Source of the DNA: Marthasterias glacialis
Taxonomy: Eukaryota > Echinodermata > Asteroidea > Forcipulatida > Asteriidae
Assembly (NCBI GenBank): GCA_911728455.2
Contig: OU452236.1
Coordinates: 8,612,171-8,676,170 of the forward strand
Reading direction: 5' to 3'
Length of the DNA stretch: 64,000 bases
Under the pieces are notes generated by a model. That model did not search any database. It was not told where the DNA came from and worked only from the letters and a program-made list of their open reading frames with translations. The position numbers and the translations under genes were made by a program. This document shows positions 14,219-25,292 of this stretch, piece by piece; the stretch's first letter is position 1, and every line of letters starts with the position of its first letter.

Positions 14219-14773
14219 GAGGTATCTGGATGTCTCCTGAGGTTGTATTTGAGTGAGCAGTAGCGTAACCAGAGGAAGGGCAAAGGGTCTGATCCTCTCC
14301 CCTCAAAACCCTTGCCCCTCCCCCTCACCCCCAACCCCCAAATGAAAATGTCAGGTTACGCCACCGTATTTGAGTTTTGACACAAACACTTATACTGTAT
14401 GTTTTATGTTGCAATGTTTCTCTTTTAAGATTCTTGTCCAATTTGGAGTAAAAAAAAAAGTAAGTTATTTGGTTGCCTAAAGAGTTTTAGTTTTTAACAG
14501 CAAATTGGGACACATGAGCACAATTACAAGCACTGTTGAGTAATTCCAATTCCCCCACTGTGAACTGTGTTCAATCTGTAAAGAACACAACAAAACCCTT
14601 TAAAAAACCTCCCACTTTGGGTAACATGTTCCAGCAACCAACCATTTCAAACTATTCAACTGCATAGGTTGTGTACGGTGGAATAATCTATACACCTGTG
14701 TAGTTGCACGTACATTGTACATGTAGATAAATTAATTCAACCCATTAAATTGCAGGCTGCTATACATGTAGTT

Positions 14774-15036
14774 TATCTATCATTCAAAACCACAGTGGAT
14801 GATATTTGATGGTCAGACAGTAGGAGGGTTGACTGTGTACTCAGTGTAGATGCAATCACCACTGTGATATCATATTGCAGGCTGGCACAGTTTATCGATT
14901 GTCAGTGGAGTAGCCTAGGGGCGGGGGCTGGGGGCAAGTGCCCCCCCCCCACATTTTCCCAGTGTCCCTGGCTCTGCTGCTGCCACTTGTTCAAAGCCAC
15001 AGTGAATGATATTGGATGGTCAGACAGCGGGAAGAT
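14774..15036. repeat. 113-117 bp satellite, interrupted copies at the NOS1AP exon 1 edge
   Basis: One unit (14774-14900) and a partial unit (14996-15036) of the satellite with core GATGATATTTGATGGTCAGA. The partial unit ends about 20 bp from the exon 1 donor of NOS1AP. Confidence 0.75.
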
Positions 15037-15057
15037 TTTTTAATGGATCTTTCTTAC

Positions 15058-15165
15058 CTTGGCTGAAAAATCAATGCCATGTTGGAAGGCCTCTTCACTG
15101 TGAAGCGGGATGCGGGTATCGTAGGCGTCCTCCACCAAGTTGTACTTGTTCTTCTTGGTCGGCAT
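15058..15165 (-). CDS. NOS1AP: NOS1AP (CAPON) first coding exon
   Basis: Thirty-six codons reading [20 protein letters not shown], then [16 protein letters not shown], and ending at a GTAAGA donor directly after the lysine. From memory, animal NOS1AP proteins begin MPSK-KYNLV-D--D-RIPLH-E-AFQHGI-F-AK with the exon boundary at the same lysine, just before the YVGSLDVPRP stretch of the PTB domain. The start is firm: an in-frame TGA lies at 15220-15222 and no other ATG intervenes. NOS1AP is a cytoplasmic adaptor; its PTB domain binds partners such as Dexras1 and Scribble, and in vertebrates its C-terminus binds the PDZ domain of neuronal NO synthase. Only the leading edge of the PTB domain is encoded here. 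I looked for the next exon by eye on the minus strand of 1-15057 and did not find it, so the gene must continue beyond the window. First introns of this gene are very long in vertebrates, which fits. The exon has more G+C and CpG than its surroundings. Confidence 0.86.
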
Positions 15166-15240
15166 CGTCTCAACGAGGTCTTCGTCTCTCCCGCCGATAT
15201 GTACCGCCAACAACAGGTCTCACACTGATCAGATGAAATG
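15166..15240 (-). promoter_or_regulatory. NOS1AP: NOS1AP 5' UTR / promoter-proximal region
   Basis: This is the CpG-containing sequence immediately upstream of the NOS1AP start codon. An in-frame TGA at 15220-15222 shows that translation does not extend further upstream in this exon. No TATA box or other clear core promoter element is visible, and the transcription start cannot be fixed from sequence alone. Confidence 0.4.
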
Positions 15241-15458
15241 TTAGGTATCCGTGTTTCCTCACGGGACCCTCACTATCCTGAGAAAGTAACAAGAGACGCA
15301 AGAACATTGATCATCTATCATACATTTACCGCGAGTAGGTGGCAGATGGTTTAATAGTGTTTAACGTGAATTCACACCAGAGGTCCAATAAGATGTTTCT
15401 TGTTTGGAGGTTTTTTTATCGTCTGTTTTTATTGAATATTGGAAGACGCTGTTTATAC

Positions 15459-15840
15459 TAACCATACTTTGTCTACTGGCATTTCCAAGCAGGGATTGGT
15501 TTTATCCAGCAGTTTTGCATTTAAGCACAATATTTGGACTGCTCCATGTTTTGTGCACACTGAATGCTAACATTGACTTTTATTTCATATGAACTTTGAG
15601 TAGCAACATTTTGCCATGCTATACAAAGGGAATCATTCATTGTCAAGCAATCATTATTTATTGTTTACAATAACCGTAGTTTATCTACTGGCGTTTTCAA
15701 GCAGGGAATGATTTCATCCAGCAGTTTTGCATTTAAGCACAATGTTCCATGTTTTGTCCAAACTGAACGCTTAAATACTGAAATAGCAAATGATGAATTT
15801 TGTCATGCTACACAAGAGAAATCATTCCCTTCCTGGCATT
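15459..15840 (+). repeat. Tandem duplication of about 208 bp
   Basis: TCTACTGGCATTTCCAAGCA at 15472-15491 recurs as TCTACTGGCGTTTTCAAGCA near 15684, and GCAGTTTTGCATTTAAGCAC occurs in both halves, as do TTGCCATGCTATACAAAGGG and its variant TTGTCATGCTACACAAGAGA. The halves differ by substitutions and small indels. Confidence 0.78.
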
Positions 15841-15875
15841 CATTATTTCGTGACAGGTAGAATGTCCAGGTATAA

Positions 15876-16145
15876 AATAGACCGATCCATTAAGCCCCGC
15901 CCCCTTACGTGTTGACCAATCACATCCTTGGCTATGCCACCGAAAGTCTGACAAAAGTCTGACCTGATAAAATCCTATTGGAAAATTTAAACATGTGTGT
16001 GCGTACTTATAGCGTGCGCATTCCTGTCGTGCAGTGTGGCATTAAAGAGACACAAACTGTCCTGCCCACGTGTACAGTGGTGATGTAGCCATCGCTGTGA
16101 TTGGTCAATATGTTCAGGGGGCGGGGCTTAATGGATGGGTCTATT
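15876..16145. mobile_element. MITE-like element, CATTAAGCCCCGCC family, copy 1
   Basis: Terminal inverted repeats: AATAGACCGATCCATTAAGC then CCCGCC at the left, and GGCGGGGCTTAATGGATG then GGTCTATT at the right. The 270-bp length marks an internally deleted member compared with the copies at 26599-27003 and 59416-59855. No coding capacity, so it would need a transposase supplied in trans. Confidence 0.85.
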
Positions 16146-16383
16146 GTAAGAGCTATTCTGAATGATGGGAGCAAATGTGTGATTTACTCTATAATGGGAA
16201 TATTGTCATGGGGATGGGGTAAAAGGCACGGGCAGGAAAATGTCTCCAGTGCTACTGACATCACCGAAGCATTCCTTTTGGATGCTGTACAGTTGGTTGC
16301 CTAGCTACAGTTGCCTGTAAAAATTGCCTGATGTGACGTGGCCTTAACATCCAAAGGTGAACTGTTAAATTTTAATATAATTT

Positions 16384-16870
16384 TGGGTGTGACTTAAACA
16401 GGTTTTGAACCTGCGACCCCCGGATTTATGTGCCGGCGCTCAACCAACTGAGCTATCTAGACTTCCATGTATGTATAATAGCGGTCTACAAATTTGTTCA
16501 TGGGTGCCAGTCAGAAACCATACAACCTGAAACGGCCGTTTATAACCAGGGATCACACCCAAGTTGACAATACAACCTGGGAAGCAGCAGTACAGGGATC
16601 ACCTTTGAAAGGGGATGCAACTTTTTGTTCAAACCTCAAGTAATATTAAACCACAATGGAAACTGACAGGGTAAATTTATGTCAATATTTTGGTGATCAC
16701 AGAAAAATTGAATAAGAACAGTAGTTTCAGGTTATGGCTTCTGACTGGCACCCCCGAACAAAGATATTGACAAAATAAGGAGACCGCTATCATAGGGCTA
16801 GATAGCTCAGTCGATAGAGTGCCTGCACATTAATCTGGAGGTTAAAATCTCGTTCTAGTCAATTTGTCTT
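16384..16870. mobile_element. Fold-back element with tRNA-like heads at both ends
   Basis: The left end (16394-16466, minus) reads TAGATAGCTCAGTTGGTTGA and GTCGCAGGTTCAAAACCTG. The right end (16796-16866, plus) reads TAGATAGCTCAGTCGATAGA and AGGTTAAAATCTCGTTCTAG. The inner halves are also inverted: GGGTGCCAGTCAGAAACCAT near 16502 against ATGGCTTCTGACTGGCACCC near 16733. The tRNA-like parts keep A- and B-box spacing, but acceptor stems are decayed, so this is an element and not a working tRNA gene. Confidence 0.72.
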
Positions 16871-16964
16871 TGTTTACCCGAAATTGTTTAATCACATTAA
16901 AGTTGCATCCACCAAGATGTACCTCTAAGTTTCCTGTATGCTATGCATGTAATGGTGAAGTAAC

Positions 16965-17245
16965 CCATGCCACATTGTTCTCTCAATGCGTTTGGTCGAT
17001 CAGTGCCACAGATTGGCACTGCAGAAATTGACAAATGTTGAGACCCTTATCTCTTCCCAACAGTGGGCCAACTACCATTGCGAATGAGCACAGCTGGTGG
17101 CTTCTCCACTTTACCACTCTCATTGAAGCACCTTGGGCAATGGCTCTACATCAGCATGTGTGTGCCTCAAATTGCCACTGTTGGGGCATAGTGAGGTATG
17201 GGATTGGTTGTCTCAAGAAACATGCTGACAGTAGGAGTTATTTCG
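16965..17245 (+). repeat. Dispersed repeat with CCTTATCTCTTCCCAACAGT, copy 1
   Basis: About 280 bp. Blocks CCTTATCTCTTCCCAACAGT, AGCACAGCTGGTGGCTTCTC, CACCTTGGGCAATGGCTCTA and CTGTTGGGGCATAGTGAGGT recur in reverse orientation at 34165-34470. The coding-like look of the minus frame at the second copy is not conserved as a protein here. Confidence 0.78.
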
Positions 17246-17300
17246 ATAGATGTTAATATTTGCATCAGAGGAATGAATGTAAATTTCCTAATTTGCCTTT

Positions 17301-17380
17301 CACCGATGTGTGATATAAAGCACTGTATACTCAGTGCTTTCGAAAGCACTGAGTATACATAGCTTATCACACATCGGTGA
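17301..17380. repeat. Near-perfect 80-bp palindrome
   Basis: The centre is CAGTGCTTTCGAAAGCACTG. The arms extend through CACTGTATACT and TCACCGATGTGTGATA to both ends with only a few mismatches. It could form a hairpin or cruciform. Nothing around it suggests a gene. Confidence 0.88.
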
Positions 17381-17821
17381 GAGTAGGAGTTATTAACTAA
17401 AATACATTATGATATGGCTCACAGAAAAATCCAGCAAATATTCAAGTTTTTATTATGCCCTAAGTGATATTATTGTCACAAAATGATAGCTTTGCTATAC
17501 CGGTAGTCCCTACATTTAGGTTGAGACCTCAAAATTTGATTATTTATCTTTTGCTCAGATCAGGAGAGTGGGAGTACAAAATAATGACCTTTGTCAGTGT
17601 GTACTCCACCAACTGTTTACATTAGAGATTCTTGCATATATGATGGAATCTGCGACCGACCATCAAAAGCGTGTTTGTTTGAACAGCACACTTTGAACTA
17701 CCTTCTTGAAGGGACAAGACGATTAATTGAAGAAGGTCTCCAAGAGCAACATCAACATTTCTGATTTTTTTTTAAATGTCTAATACCTACTTCATTATAT
17801 GGTTATCAGCTGACAGAATTA

Positions 17822-17960
17822 GTGTCAAATTGTCAAAACCACCTTCACTGATAGGTCTGGGGGAAGAAACAAATGCACCTAGGCACCTTGGGTAGGATTC
17901 GAGCCCACAACTTTTGCATCTGCTGAAGAGTCTGGAAGGTCTAAGGTTCACATCACAGTT
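17822..17960 (-). mobile_element. Possible tRNA-derived SINE fragment
   Basis: On the minus strand GTGGGCTCGAATCCTACCCA fits a B-box, with CCTTAGACCTTCCAGACTCT upstream at tRNA-like spacing, followed by a GGTGCCTAGGTGCATTTGTT body. A single copy in this window, so the call is tentative. Confidence 0.45.
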
Positions 17961-20135
17961 AGACAAGAAAAACACTGGCTATCTGACTATACAGTGCTTA
18001 TAAAATATAGGGTATGCTGCTGTTTATCCCTACTGTAATTATTAAATAATACCTGACTAACACAGTCCACGTATACCAACAATTTGGTACTCAGGGCACT
18101 TATTATTTTTAAGGTTTTTTATTAACTATGAGACCCATTCGTGTAGCACCTTATCAGGGTCAAAAATTACACACAATTTGGCAAATCCAATTTTGTACAA
18201 ATTATTGACATTGCTGTTAACATTTTCAGCAAGTTTCAGGACCTAACACGTAATAGTTTCATGTCGTAATTACACTAATTAGCATGACCGATTTCTCACT
18301 AGATTTGCCATTAAATTGCATTTCCACGAAGTGACGTATCACGATACGCTGCTTTATCCATTAAAACACATAGGGCCATCACGATGCAAAACAAGCCTGG
18401 TACGACTTCTATGTTTCCACTAAGTGACATATCTGTACATATTTGTACAGAGCATTCTGCATGCACGTCTTGTTTTTTTCATTTTCACAAAATGATGTGT
18501 GTTAAAGAATTAATAACTCACCTAAAAAGTGGCAGGATTGAAAAGACATAGACAGTTCTGTACGGATGAAGAAGTCAGCTTTATTTGGGTATTTAAATTT
18601 TTGTTTCTAAATACCATGCAGTCTCCGAAACAGCAGTTTAAAAAATAGTTCAACTTCAACCGCGACTTTCTCCAAACACAGAACTTTGGCTGTGGAGCAC
18701 CATTTGTCGGTTCGTGGCGCGACTGACGAAATGTAGAACTCGGTAGCACCGAGTGTCACATTTCAGTGTACCATGGATAGGCACTAATGGGCACTGTAGA
18801 GCCAATCTAAAACCTACATAGTACACTAGGACCATGGAAGACAACTGTGTCCCGTCTGGTCTTCAACATCCATTGCTAATTTCAACTGCGTCACGACGAC
18901 TCAAACAGTAAACACCCTGCAAAAACAGTGTTTTAAATGACATCATCGTTGCAGAAAATAAGCTTCAGAAAGGGATGTTTACGTAAAACAGTTGCAGCCA
19001 TAATTGAGCAAATGAAATTTATGCACTATGTGCTTGCACATAGTGCATACCCATCCCCAGGGTAATTTGTATTAGATTAATATAGACCTGACTGGTATAC
19101 ACTGCCTCACAGCACCACCCCGACGGCCGGCTCCGCTGGCTAATTTGCAACATAAAGTACGGCCAGGCAAAAATTGAGTTTTCTCCCAGGTAGTTTCATT
19201 TGTCACTAACAGTGTGTACCTGAGCTTGTACAAATTCAAACGTTTCTTGAAAATTTGTTTATTTCCAATGAACCTCAATGCATTGACGTCATCCTGCAAA
19301 CTGTCTTTGACTTGATAGAGGTAAGGATGATGAAACTATGGAAAATGCACAGAGGATGGGCCAAACTCATTTGACCACTACTAGAGGGCGCCCCACTCAG
19401 TGATGTCATCCGCATACAGCATGAAACACAATAAAGGCACCGCTTTTCTCCCATTAGCAGTTTTTCCACCATTTTTTTTTAAGTACTTGAAACCACAAAT
19501 GTTTCAACATGTGAATGAGTATGCACACTACTGACAAGGATTTGAATTGATTAGAATTATTATTTTTATAAAATAAAAAAATGAAACTTAATGGATGGGA
19601 AAGGCAGGTAACGTTTTCCATCAATTTTTGATGGAAATTTAAGGTGATTTAAAAAAATGCATATTGAAAACAGCAAATGAATCAACTCAATTTTTTGTTC
19701 AGTATAAGCCTGCATGTCATTCACATATTAAACATTTTGGGTGGAACAAGGTACTTAAAAAAAGTCAAAAACTGCTGAAGTGACAGATGCAAAGTGGTAC
19801 CTTTTATAGTGTTACCTGTCGTACATTAAGGTTAATAACAAACCCCTGCCAATTTCATCAAATTGCATGACATCTTGAGGGAAATAATTAACTTTGCCAG
19901 ATGCATATAACTGTATCTTTCAAGAAGCATACATACAGATATGGTTGGAACCATGCACACAACACATTTTGTGATTTTACCCCCATATGCTAGACAGAAT
20001 AGGTGTGTGGGATGTTAATGCAATAGGTCTTTAACTCTTGATATTTGTAGCAAACAACAGAATCCAGTCTGGGGAAAAAAATGTCTTCAAGTACAATGCA
20101 AAACGAACAAAGGAATCTACTCTGCATTTACAGTC

Positions 20136-20495
20136 ACTATACAGGATTGGTAAGGATAAAAATACAGTATTGTTGAGTTTCAGTCTGAATTGTTTAAGGA
20201 AGTTAATACTAGAACCAATTATTCTGTGAAGTATTTCCCTCTGAAATGCTGTCATATTTGAGAACACTGTATTTGAAAACCTTAAAAAATGCAATCAACT
20301 GATTTTGGTTGTAACAACCAAAATTAAGGACAATATTTTTACATACATGTATGCTGAAAAGTGTGCATGGTTTTTCACTATTTTCTCCTTACTCGGACGA
20401 CGGATTGAGCCCAAATTTTCACAGGTTTGTTTTTTCATGTATATTGAATCAGACGAAGTAAGAACACTGCACTATCAGCTGTACCAATCCTGTAT
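20136..20495. mobile_element. Inverted-repeat element, ACAGGATTGGTA family, copy 1
   Basis: Ends ACTATACAGGATTGGTAAGG and TGTACCAATCCTGTATCGTT. The right half carries GACGGATTGAGCCCAAATTT followed by TCACAGG, shared with 55630-55955. About 360 bp, AT-rich, non-coding. Confidence 0.78.
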
Positions 20496-21236
20496 CGTTC
20501 CTTTAAACACATCTAGGTGCATATGTTTATTGTACATTTTTGGCACATCAAGTTTATCGTACAATTACCATCAATAGCAACCTCATTATTAGTGCTGAAT
20601 GTCTTACAGTTTTTTGTGTCTTTTATTTTGTTACAAAAATGCCTGATAAAACGAGTTTTATGCTTACATTTCTACAAGATCAATTCACAAACAGGTAATG
20701 GATAATGTCTACACTCACTGGAACATTTGGGTAAAATTTGTACTTTACGTGTACGTGTCAGTCTCAGCAAGTCTAGTCTCCAAAGTCTAGTCACCAACTT
20801 CCAGTGCAAAGAGGGGGGAAAAAAAGGAAAAATCAGTTACAGTCCACCGTGGGAACTACAGTACTAAGGGTGGATTGTAGTCTTCTGGACTGGTGACACG
20901 CCAAACAATTGACTTTTTGGTCAATGAGTCATTTATCAAAGCTGTCAAAACAGTGAAACTATCAAAGGGCACCGTTCGACACCTCTACCTGAAATACAAT
21001 TCTTTTCAAGAAGTTTCTTAAATAAATATTTTATGCTAGAAGATTCAATGTCAAATTGCGTGGATTTTTTTTTTAGCTGGCTTGATTGTTTACTTTGTTT
21101 AAATGCCTTTTCTGGTATGTTTGCAAGCTTTTCTGCCCTGCAAAATTAAAAAACTCTGTACGAAGGATGCAATTCTTATTTTTTGGATTTCAAACGTTTT
21201 ATAATGTATTTTTATGGCTTATAAAATTTAAAATTA

Positions 21237-21385
21237 AGTGTCGTGGTCGAGCTGTCTAGCGCACCGTATTCAAGTTCTGGTGGCTCAGTCATCACAATAT
21301 GGGTTCGAGTCTCTGTACTGGCACTTGTGTCCTTGAGAAAGACACTTAACTCTAATTGCTCCTTGGTGTTTATGTCCTAATAATA
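21237..21385 (+). mobile_element. tRNA-derived SINE (GTCGTGGTCGAG family)
   Basis: The head reads GTGTCGTGGTCGAGCTGTCT (A-box region, serine/leucine-tRNA-like) and, about 55 bp on, TATGGGTTCGAGTCTCTG (B-box). The body has GGCACTTGTGTCCTTGAGAA and ACACTTAACTCTAATTGCTC. It abuts a TAA microsatellite that also ends a LINE fragment. Relatives at 22824-23104, 32590-32950 and 49197-49345. Confidence 0.82.
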
Positions 21386-21640
21386 ATAATAATAATAATA
21401 CTAATAATAGTAATAAATAAGAATAAACTATGCTTATACACGCTTCACACAGAAGTCCCAAAGCACTTTACAACCACAAAAAACAGTTAATTACAGAGGT
21501 AAGTTTTTAGTATAGATCTGAAAATGTTCTCATTAGGAGCAGTTTTGAAGCAGTTCGGCAAATTGTTCCACAGTGTCGGTGAAGCATGTGAGAATGATCC
21601 GTGGCTTGAGGATCCTGCCGAGTAACGAAGTAGAAGTAGA
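21380..21640 (-). pseudogene. Non-LTR retrotransposon 3' end (minus strand)
   Basis: On the minus strand the frame stopping at 21486-21488 reads SSSHGSFSHASPTLWNNLPN and then FRSILKTYLCN. It matches the terminal motif of CR1/L2-type reverse-transcriptase proteins. The tail is a TTA-type microsatellite (plus-strand TAATAA run at 21380-21417). Only the last 50 or so codons remain. Confidence 0.72.
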
Positions 21641-22823
21641 AATGTACACCTGATTAAATTGACAATTTATTACTAATAGTACTACTACTAGTACTACTAC
21701 TAGTACTATTAAGTACAAAAAGTTTACAAAAAAAAAACTATTAAACTAGTTTTATGTGTGTACACAAGATGTTTGGAAGCAGCTCTGTTTGCGCATGTAC
21801 TTTTGTAAATTTGTATTATAAATTATGGGCAATTCCATTATGAATCGCATTACATAATGTGTTGATCATCCTGCAGGTGGGCACCAACAATCTGATTTTT
21901 ATGACTTAAACAATAAAAGGTCAGGGAAATGGCTTTTTGATACTTGTGGTGTGGTCAATGTACATGACATGCAAATTGTTTACAATTGACGTTTAGGAAA
22001 GAAACTACACTCATCATTCACATGGATGCACAGGCCATTGTTGTCATTTCATCAATTGTAAAGAGTTGGAAAAGGAAATTCCTCATCTCAAAAACTGAAT
22101 AACTTGACACTGTGCATTTTTTTCTTAAAAGTAACAATAGAGATGAGTGAGTACAATAAACATAACAACAGACATTATGCAGTCAGCAACATTGCTTCCG
22201 TTGAAGTCAGGACTTTTTTGTTTATTTTACAATCACTGATATTTACTTTCTTTACGCGAGCACAAATAGCAGCTCAATCGAGCATGAATTCCACGCCTGT
22301 CTAATTTGTCAATCACCACAAAACCACAACTGGAAACACACGCACTCGCAGGACCCCTGATTCTCGCAAGCGTGTCGCTGTGATTGTCCTACCGGTAAAT
22401 CTATCCGAAACCCCTGCCCGGTGACCGTGCAACGTGAGGCACACATTCAAAACTCTCAGCGTCACAAATTTTACAGTAAAATACCACTCCAGAGTGTTTC
22501 TATCGATACAACCACATAAGTCAAAAGGTAGAGTTCTTACCTATCCATTGCACCTGAATTCCAGAGACATTAAAGCTCATAACACTTATATTTTAAGTCC
22601 GGGAAATTGCGTTTTTCTGTGAAGTCTTACAGGCTGTCTCTCGTTCTGCTTGCGGTTTGCAGTGAGTTGACTTATGTCAATTCAAATACACGACGTGCAT
22701 TTGGTGCAAAAACAAGTGTACTGCCACGAGCAGCAGTTTGTATAGCGCCCTCACTTGATAGACACACTTTCTCATCATGTTTTGCGACGTCAGTCTCTTT
22801 TTATATCCGAGGGTTGTGGCGTG

Positions 22824-23104
22824 TCAACCCTCAAGTTCCGATGGCCGAGTCATCAGAAACTGGCATGGGATCCCGGTTGGTCATGACACTTGTGTCCTTG
22901 AGCAAGATACTTAACCATAATTGATTCTCACCACCCAGGAGTAAATGGGTACCGTCAGGGAGATCGTTGATGTGATTAATTAATATCAACCTGTGGGCCC
23001 ATTGTGGCTGCCGGTGCCGCATACTCCAAAGGAGTTCAGATGGTTTCAAAAACACTTGGTATCCAATGAACAGGGGTAATAACATTGGTTTTGATGGGCC
23101 CATT
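22824..23104 (+). mobile_element. tRNA-derived SINE (GTCGTGGTCGAG family), longer copy
   Basis: The head is degraded (TCAAGTTCCGATGGCCGAGT), but the body is long: GTCATGACACTTGTGTCCTT, GAGCAAGATACTTAACCATA, CAGGAGTAAATGGGTACCGT and CACTTGGTATCCAATGAACA. It extends further 3' than the other copies here. Confidence 0.75.
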
Positions 23105-23796
23105 TGGCTTGGAAATAGTGCATAATAAATGTTATGATTTTATAGAGAAGATGCTTTCACAAGGCTGTTACCCAATAACTCATAATTTTTCTTACTTCCC
23201 ACACCATGCAAAGCTTCAAATTTTGTAGATTTTAAGACAATTGTTTGTTCCTTTTTTTAATTGGGGGGGGGGGGGGGGACACAAGCTCATCAAAGCATGG
23301 AATACAATCACAAAAACACAAAACAATAATCATGTATTGATATGGAAAAACACATTCATTTAATCATTTTGCCAAAAAGTTTGTATCATTCAGTTTCCTT
23401 TCGAATAAATCACAAACACTTTTCTTGAAAAAAAAATCAAGATCAAAAATATACAATAAGTTAACAGAATTTTAACAAAATTGAAGAGAAAACAACTTCA
23501 AGAGTCAAAGCCTCTTCAATTTAACAAGTGAGACGGAAGTGTCTTGAACTTTGACCCAAGGTCAAATGATTGGTACCCTGTATGGCTATTCATGCTGTCG
23601 GTTCTGCCATACATTCACTGTGCCTAAATTTCCTTGAAAAAAATGTTACTTGCCGACAGAAATAACAAAGTTGGTTTTCAGAATGATACTGGAGACTTGA
23701 TATGCTGCACCTTGCTATTGATGATAAATATAAATCTCAGTTTAACTGATGTAATAACTGCATCGGGAATGAAGAATACTATTTTAAGTTTACCCT

Positions 23797-24440
23797 CAAA
23801 GGTCCTATAAAATGATTTTTTTTTCCAGTTTAAACTATAAAGTATGCCCATATTAACCTATAAATGAAAGTTTGTTCACAATTGATAGGTTTATATCTCA
23901 AAAAAATTTAAAAAGCCAAAAATTAGGGGTGAAACCCACGCCCCTAAAGGGAAAATATTCACGATGTAGATGAAGGCAAATGCTGTCAGTCACTGCGTGG
24001 CGATCGAGATGTGTAGATGTGATACGTTATGCAAACGTATGTAACGTCATGTGCTTACTTTCTTTGGACAAATTAATGTCTTGATATTTGGCTCTTTGTT
24101 ATGTGGAAAATGTCATTGAGGTGTATTGTTGCTGGTTGCAACACTACTAAAGATGGTTTCAGATCCAAAATATCGACAAATTCGGATGGCTGCAGTGCAA
24201 CATACCAGAGAAAAATGGTCAGAAATGTGCACTGTCACTGCATTTGCACTGCCATTCAGCGCCTCGATCTACGTCAGGAAAGTGTGCCATTCGGCGATAT
24301 CGAAACAGACAGTACAAATTTGGAGGGATAAATTAAACAGTAACAACTCATAAATTATTCATTTTTATTGACATAAAACCATATACCAAGCCCCCCAAAA
24401 TGTAATTTGAAAGAATACCACTTCATGGGCCCTTTAAATC
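23797..24440 (+). pseudogene. Decayed element with a THAP-like zinc-finger reading frame
   Basis: From 24110 the frame reads MSLRCIVAGCNTTKDG, which matches the C-x4-C opening of THAP domains. A shift then continues as DPKYRQIRMAAVQHTREKWS, like the middle of that domain (basic helix, then W). The expected C-x2-H partner is not convincing. The outer ends, TCAAAGGTCCTATAAAATG near 23802 and the complement of CACTTCATGGGCCCTTTAAA near 24420, are similar inverted sequences. A THAP-bearing DNA transposon remnant or derived MITE is likely; the frame is broken. Confidence 0.45.
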
Positions 24441-24602
24441 AATGTGTGACAAGTACTTGTTGCTCCCCCCCAACCCCGCCCCCAACCCCCGCCCCCACCC
24501 CCGCCCCCTCGAGTCCTGCGCGGGAAACTATAGTTATGCAAAACTTGTTTTACAGCTGTCATATAAACACCACTCATGATTTTTCATGAACTTTAATTGA
24601 TT

Positions 24603-25014
24603 TATATTTGGTTTGCGGTAACACCATGTGATTATATCTACTTTGCTATATATATATACAGTAGATTGTTCTTGGTATTATTCTACTACTGCGGAGTACA
24701 TTTCGGAATTTGGGAGACAACGTAGTTCTGAAAATAACTGTCCTGCTTTTTAAGTACTACCTGGGGGTAGGAAATCGGCCGGGACTACTACTTTTTTTTT
24801 CGCTTAGTGGATTGGGGGGACTTCTCGGATAACTTCACTACCGCGGAGTGAGTTTGGTCAGTTCTTTTCAGAACTACGTTGTCTCCCAAATTCCGACATC
24901 TACTCCACGGTAGTAGAATAATAGCAAGACAAGTTCTCACAACAACAGTCTACTGTATACAGCAAAGTAGATATAATCACATGGTCTTACCGCAAACCAA
25001 ATATACATTGATAC
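24603..25014. repeat. Long fold-back hairpin with arms of about 145 bp
   Basis: The left arm starts TATATTTGGTTTGCGGTAAC. The right arm ends with its complement TTACCGCAAACCAAATATA. The arms also share TGATTATATCTACTTTGCT, TTATTCTACTACTG/CGGTAGTAGAATAA and GGGAGACAACGTAGTTCTGA. The loop region has AAGTACTACCTGGGGGTAGG. No coding content. Confidence 0.88.
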
Positions 25015-25292
25015 CTCACCATGCAAAGCCTCAAATCCTATATTTAATTTATTTGGTACTGCACCCCAATCAACCCATAGAAAGAGGCCTGGCATACCGG
25101 TCTCATCCCAGTCTCAACAGTTTGTGCCAGGACGCCATAAAGTAGACTATTTGGATGGTTTTGGGAGAGCTCCTGACCATGTCAGCTAGGCAGGCAGGGT
25201 TTGAATGCCCCACTCACAGATCTTTGGATTTGGAGTTGAGTTTAACCCTCCTACTCTTGGAACCATTTTCCAGCGAGATGACCAACCATCTG

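Larger units (their letters stand above)
1..15057 (-). other. NOS1AP: Presumed NOS1AP intron 1 (partial), repeat-filled
   Basis: No exon was recognised in this stretch. The open frames here are short, AT-rich or built on repeats. It holds copies of several inverted-repeat elements (2839-3202, 3548-3691, 6706-6905, 7139-7455, 12406-12735, 13429-13586, 14090-14218, listed separately), a tRNA-like SINE fragment near 11195-11300, homopolymer and short tandem runs (C run near 161-177, G run near 6233-6250, ACATGT repeats near 1835-1855 and 11780-11815), and one satellite copy just inside the donor. Its assignment as intron follows only from the first exon at 15058-15165 and is inference. Confidence 0.6.

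Noticed and set aside
16394..16466. A tRNA gene on the minus strand
   Set aside because: The A- and B-box regions are tRNA-like, but the acceptor stem pairs poorly and the anticodon loop lacks a proper T at position 33. It is part of a repeated fold-back element.
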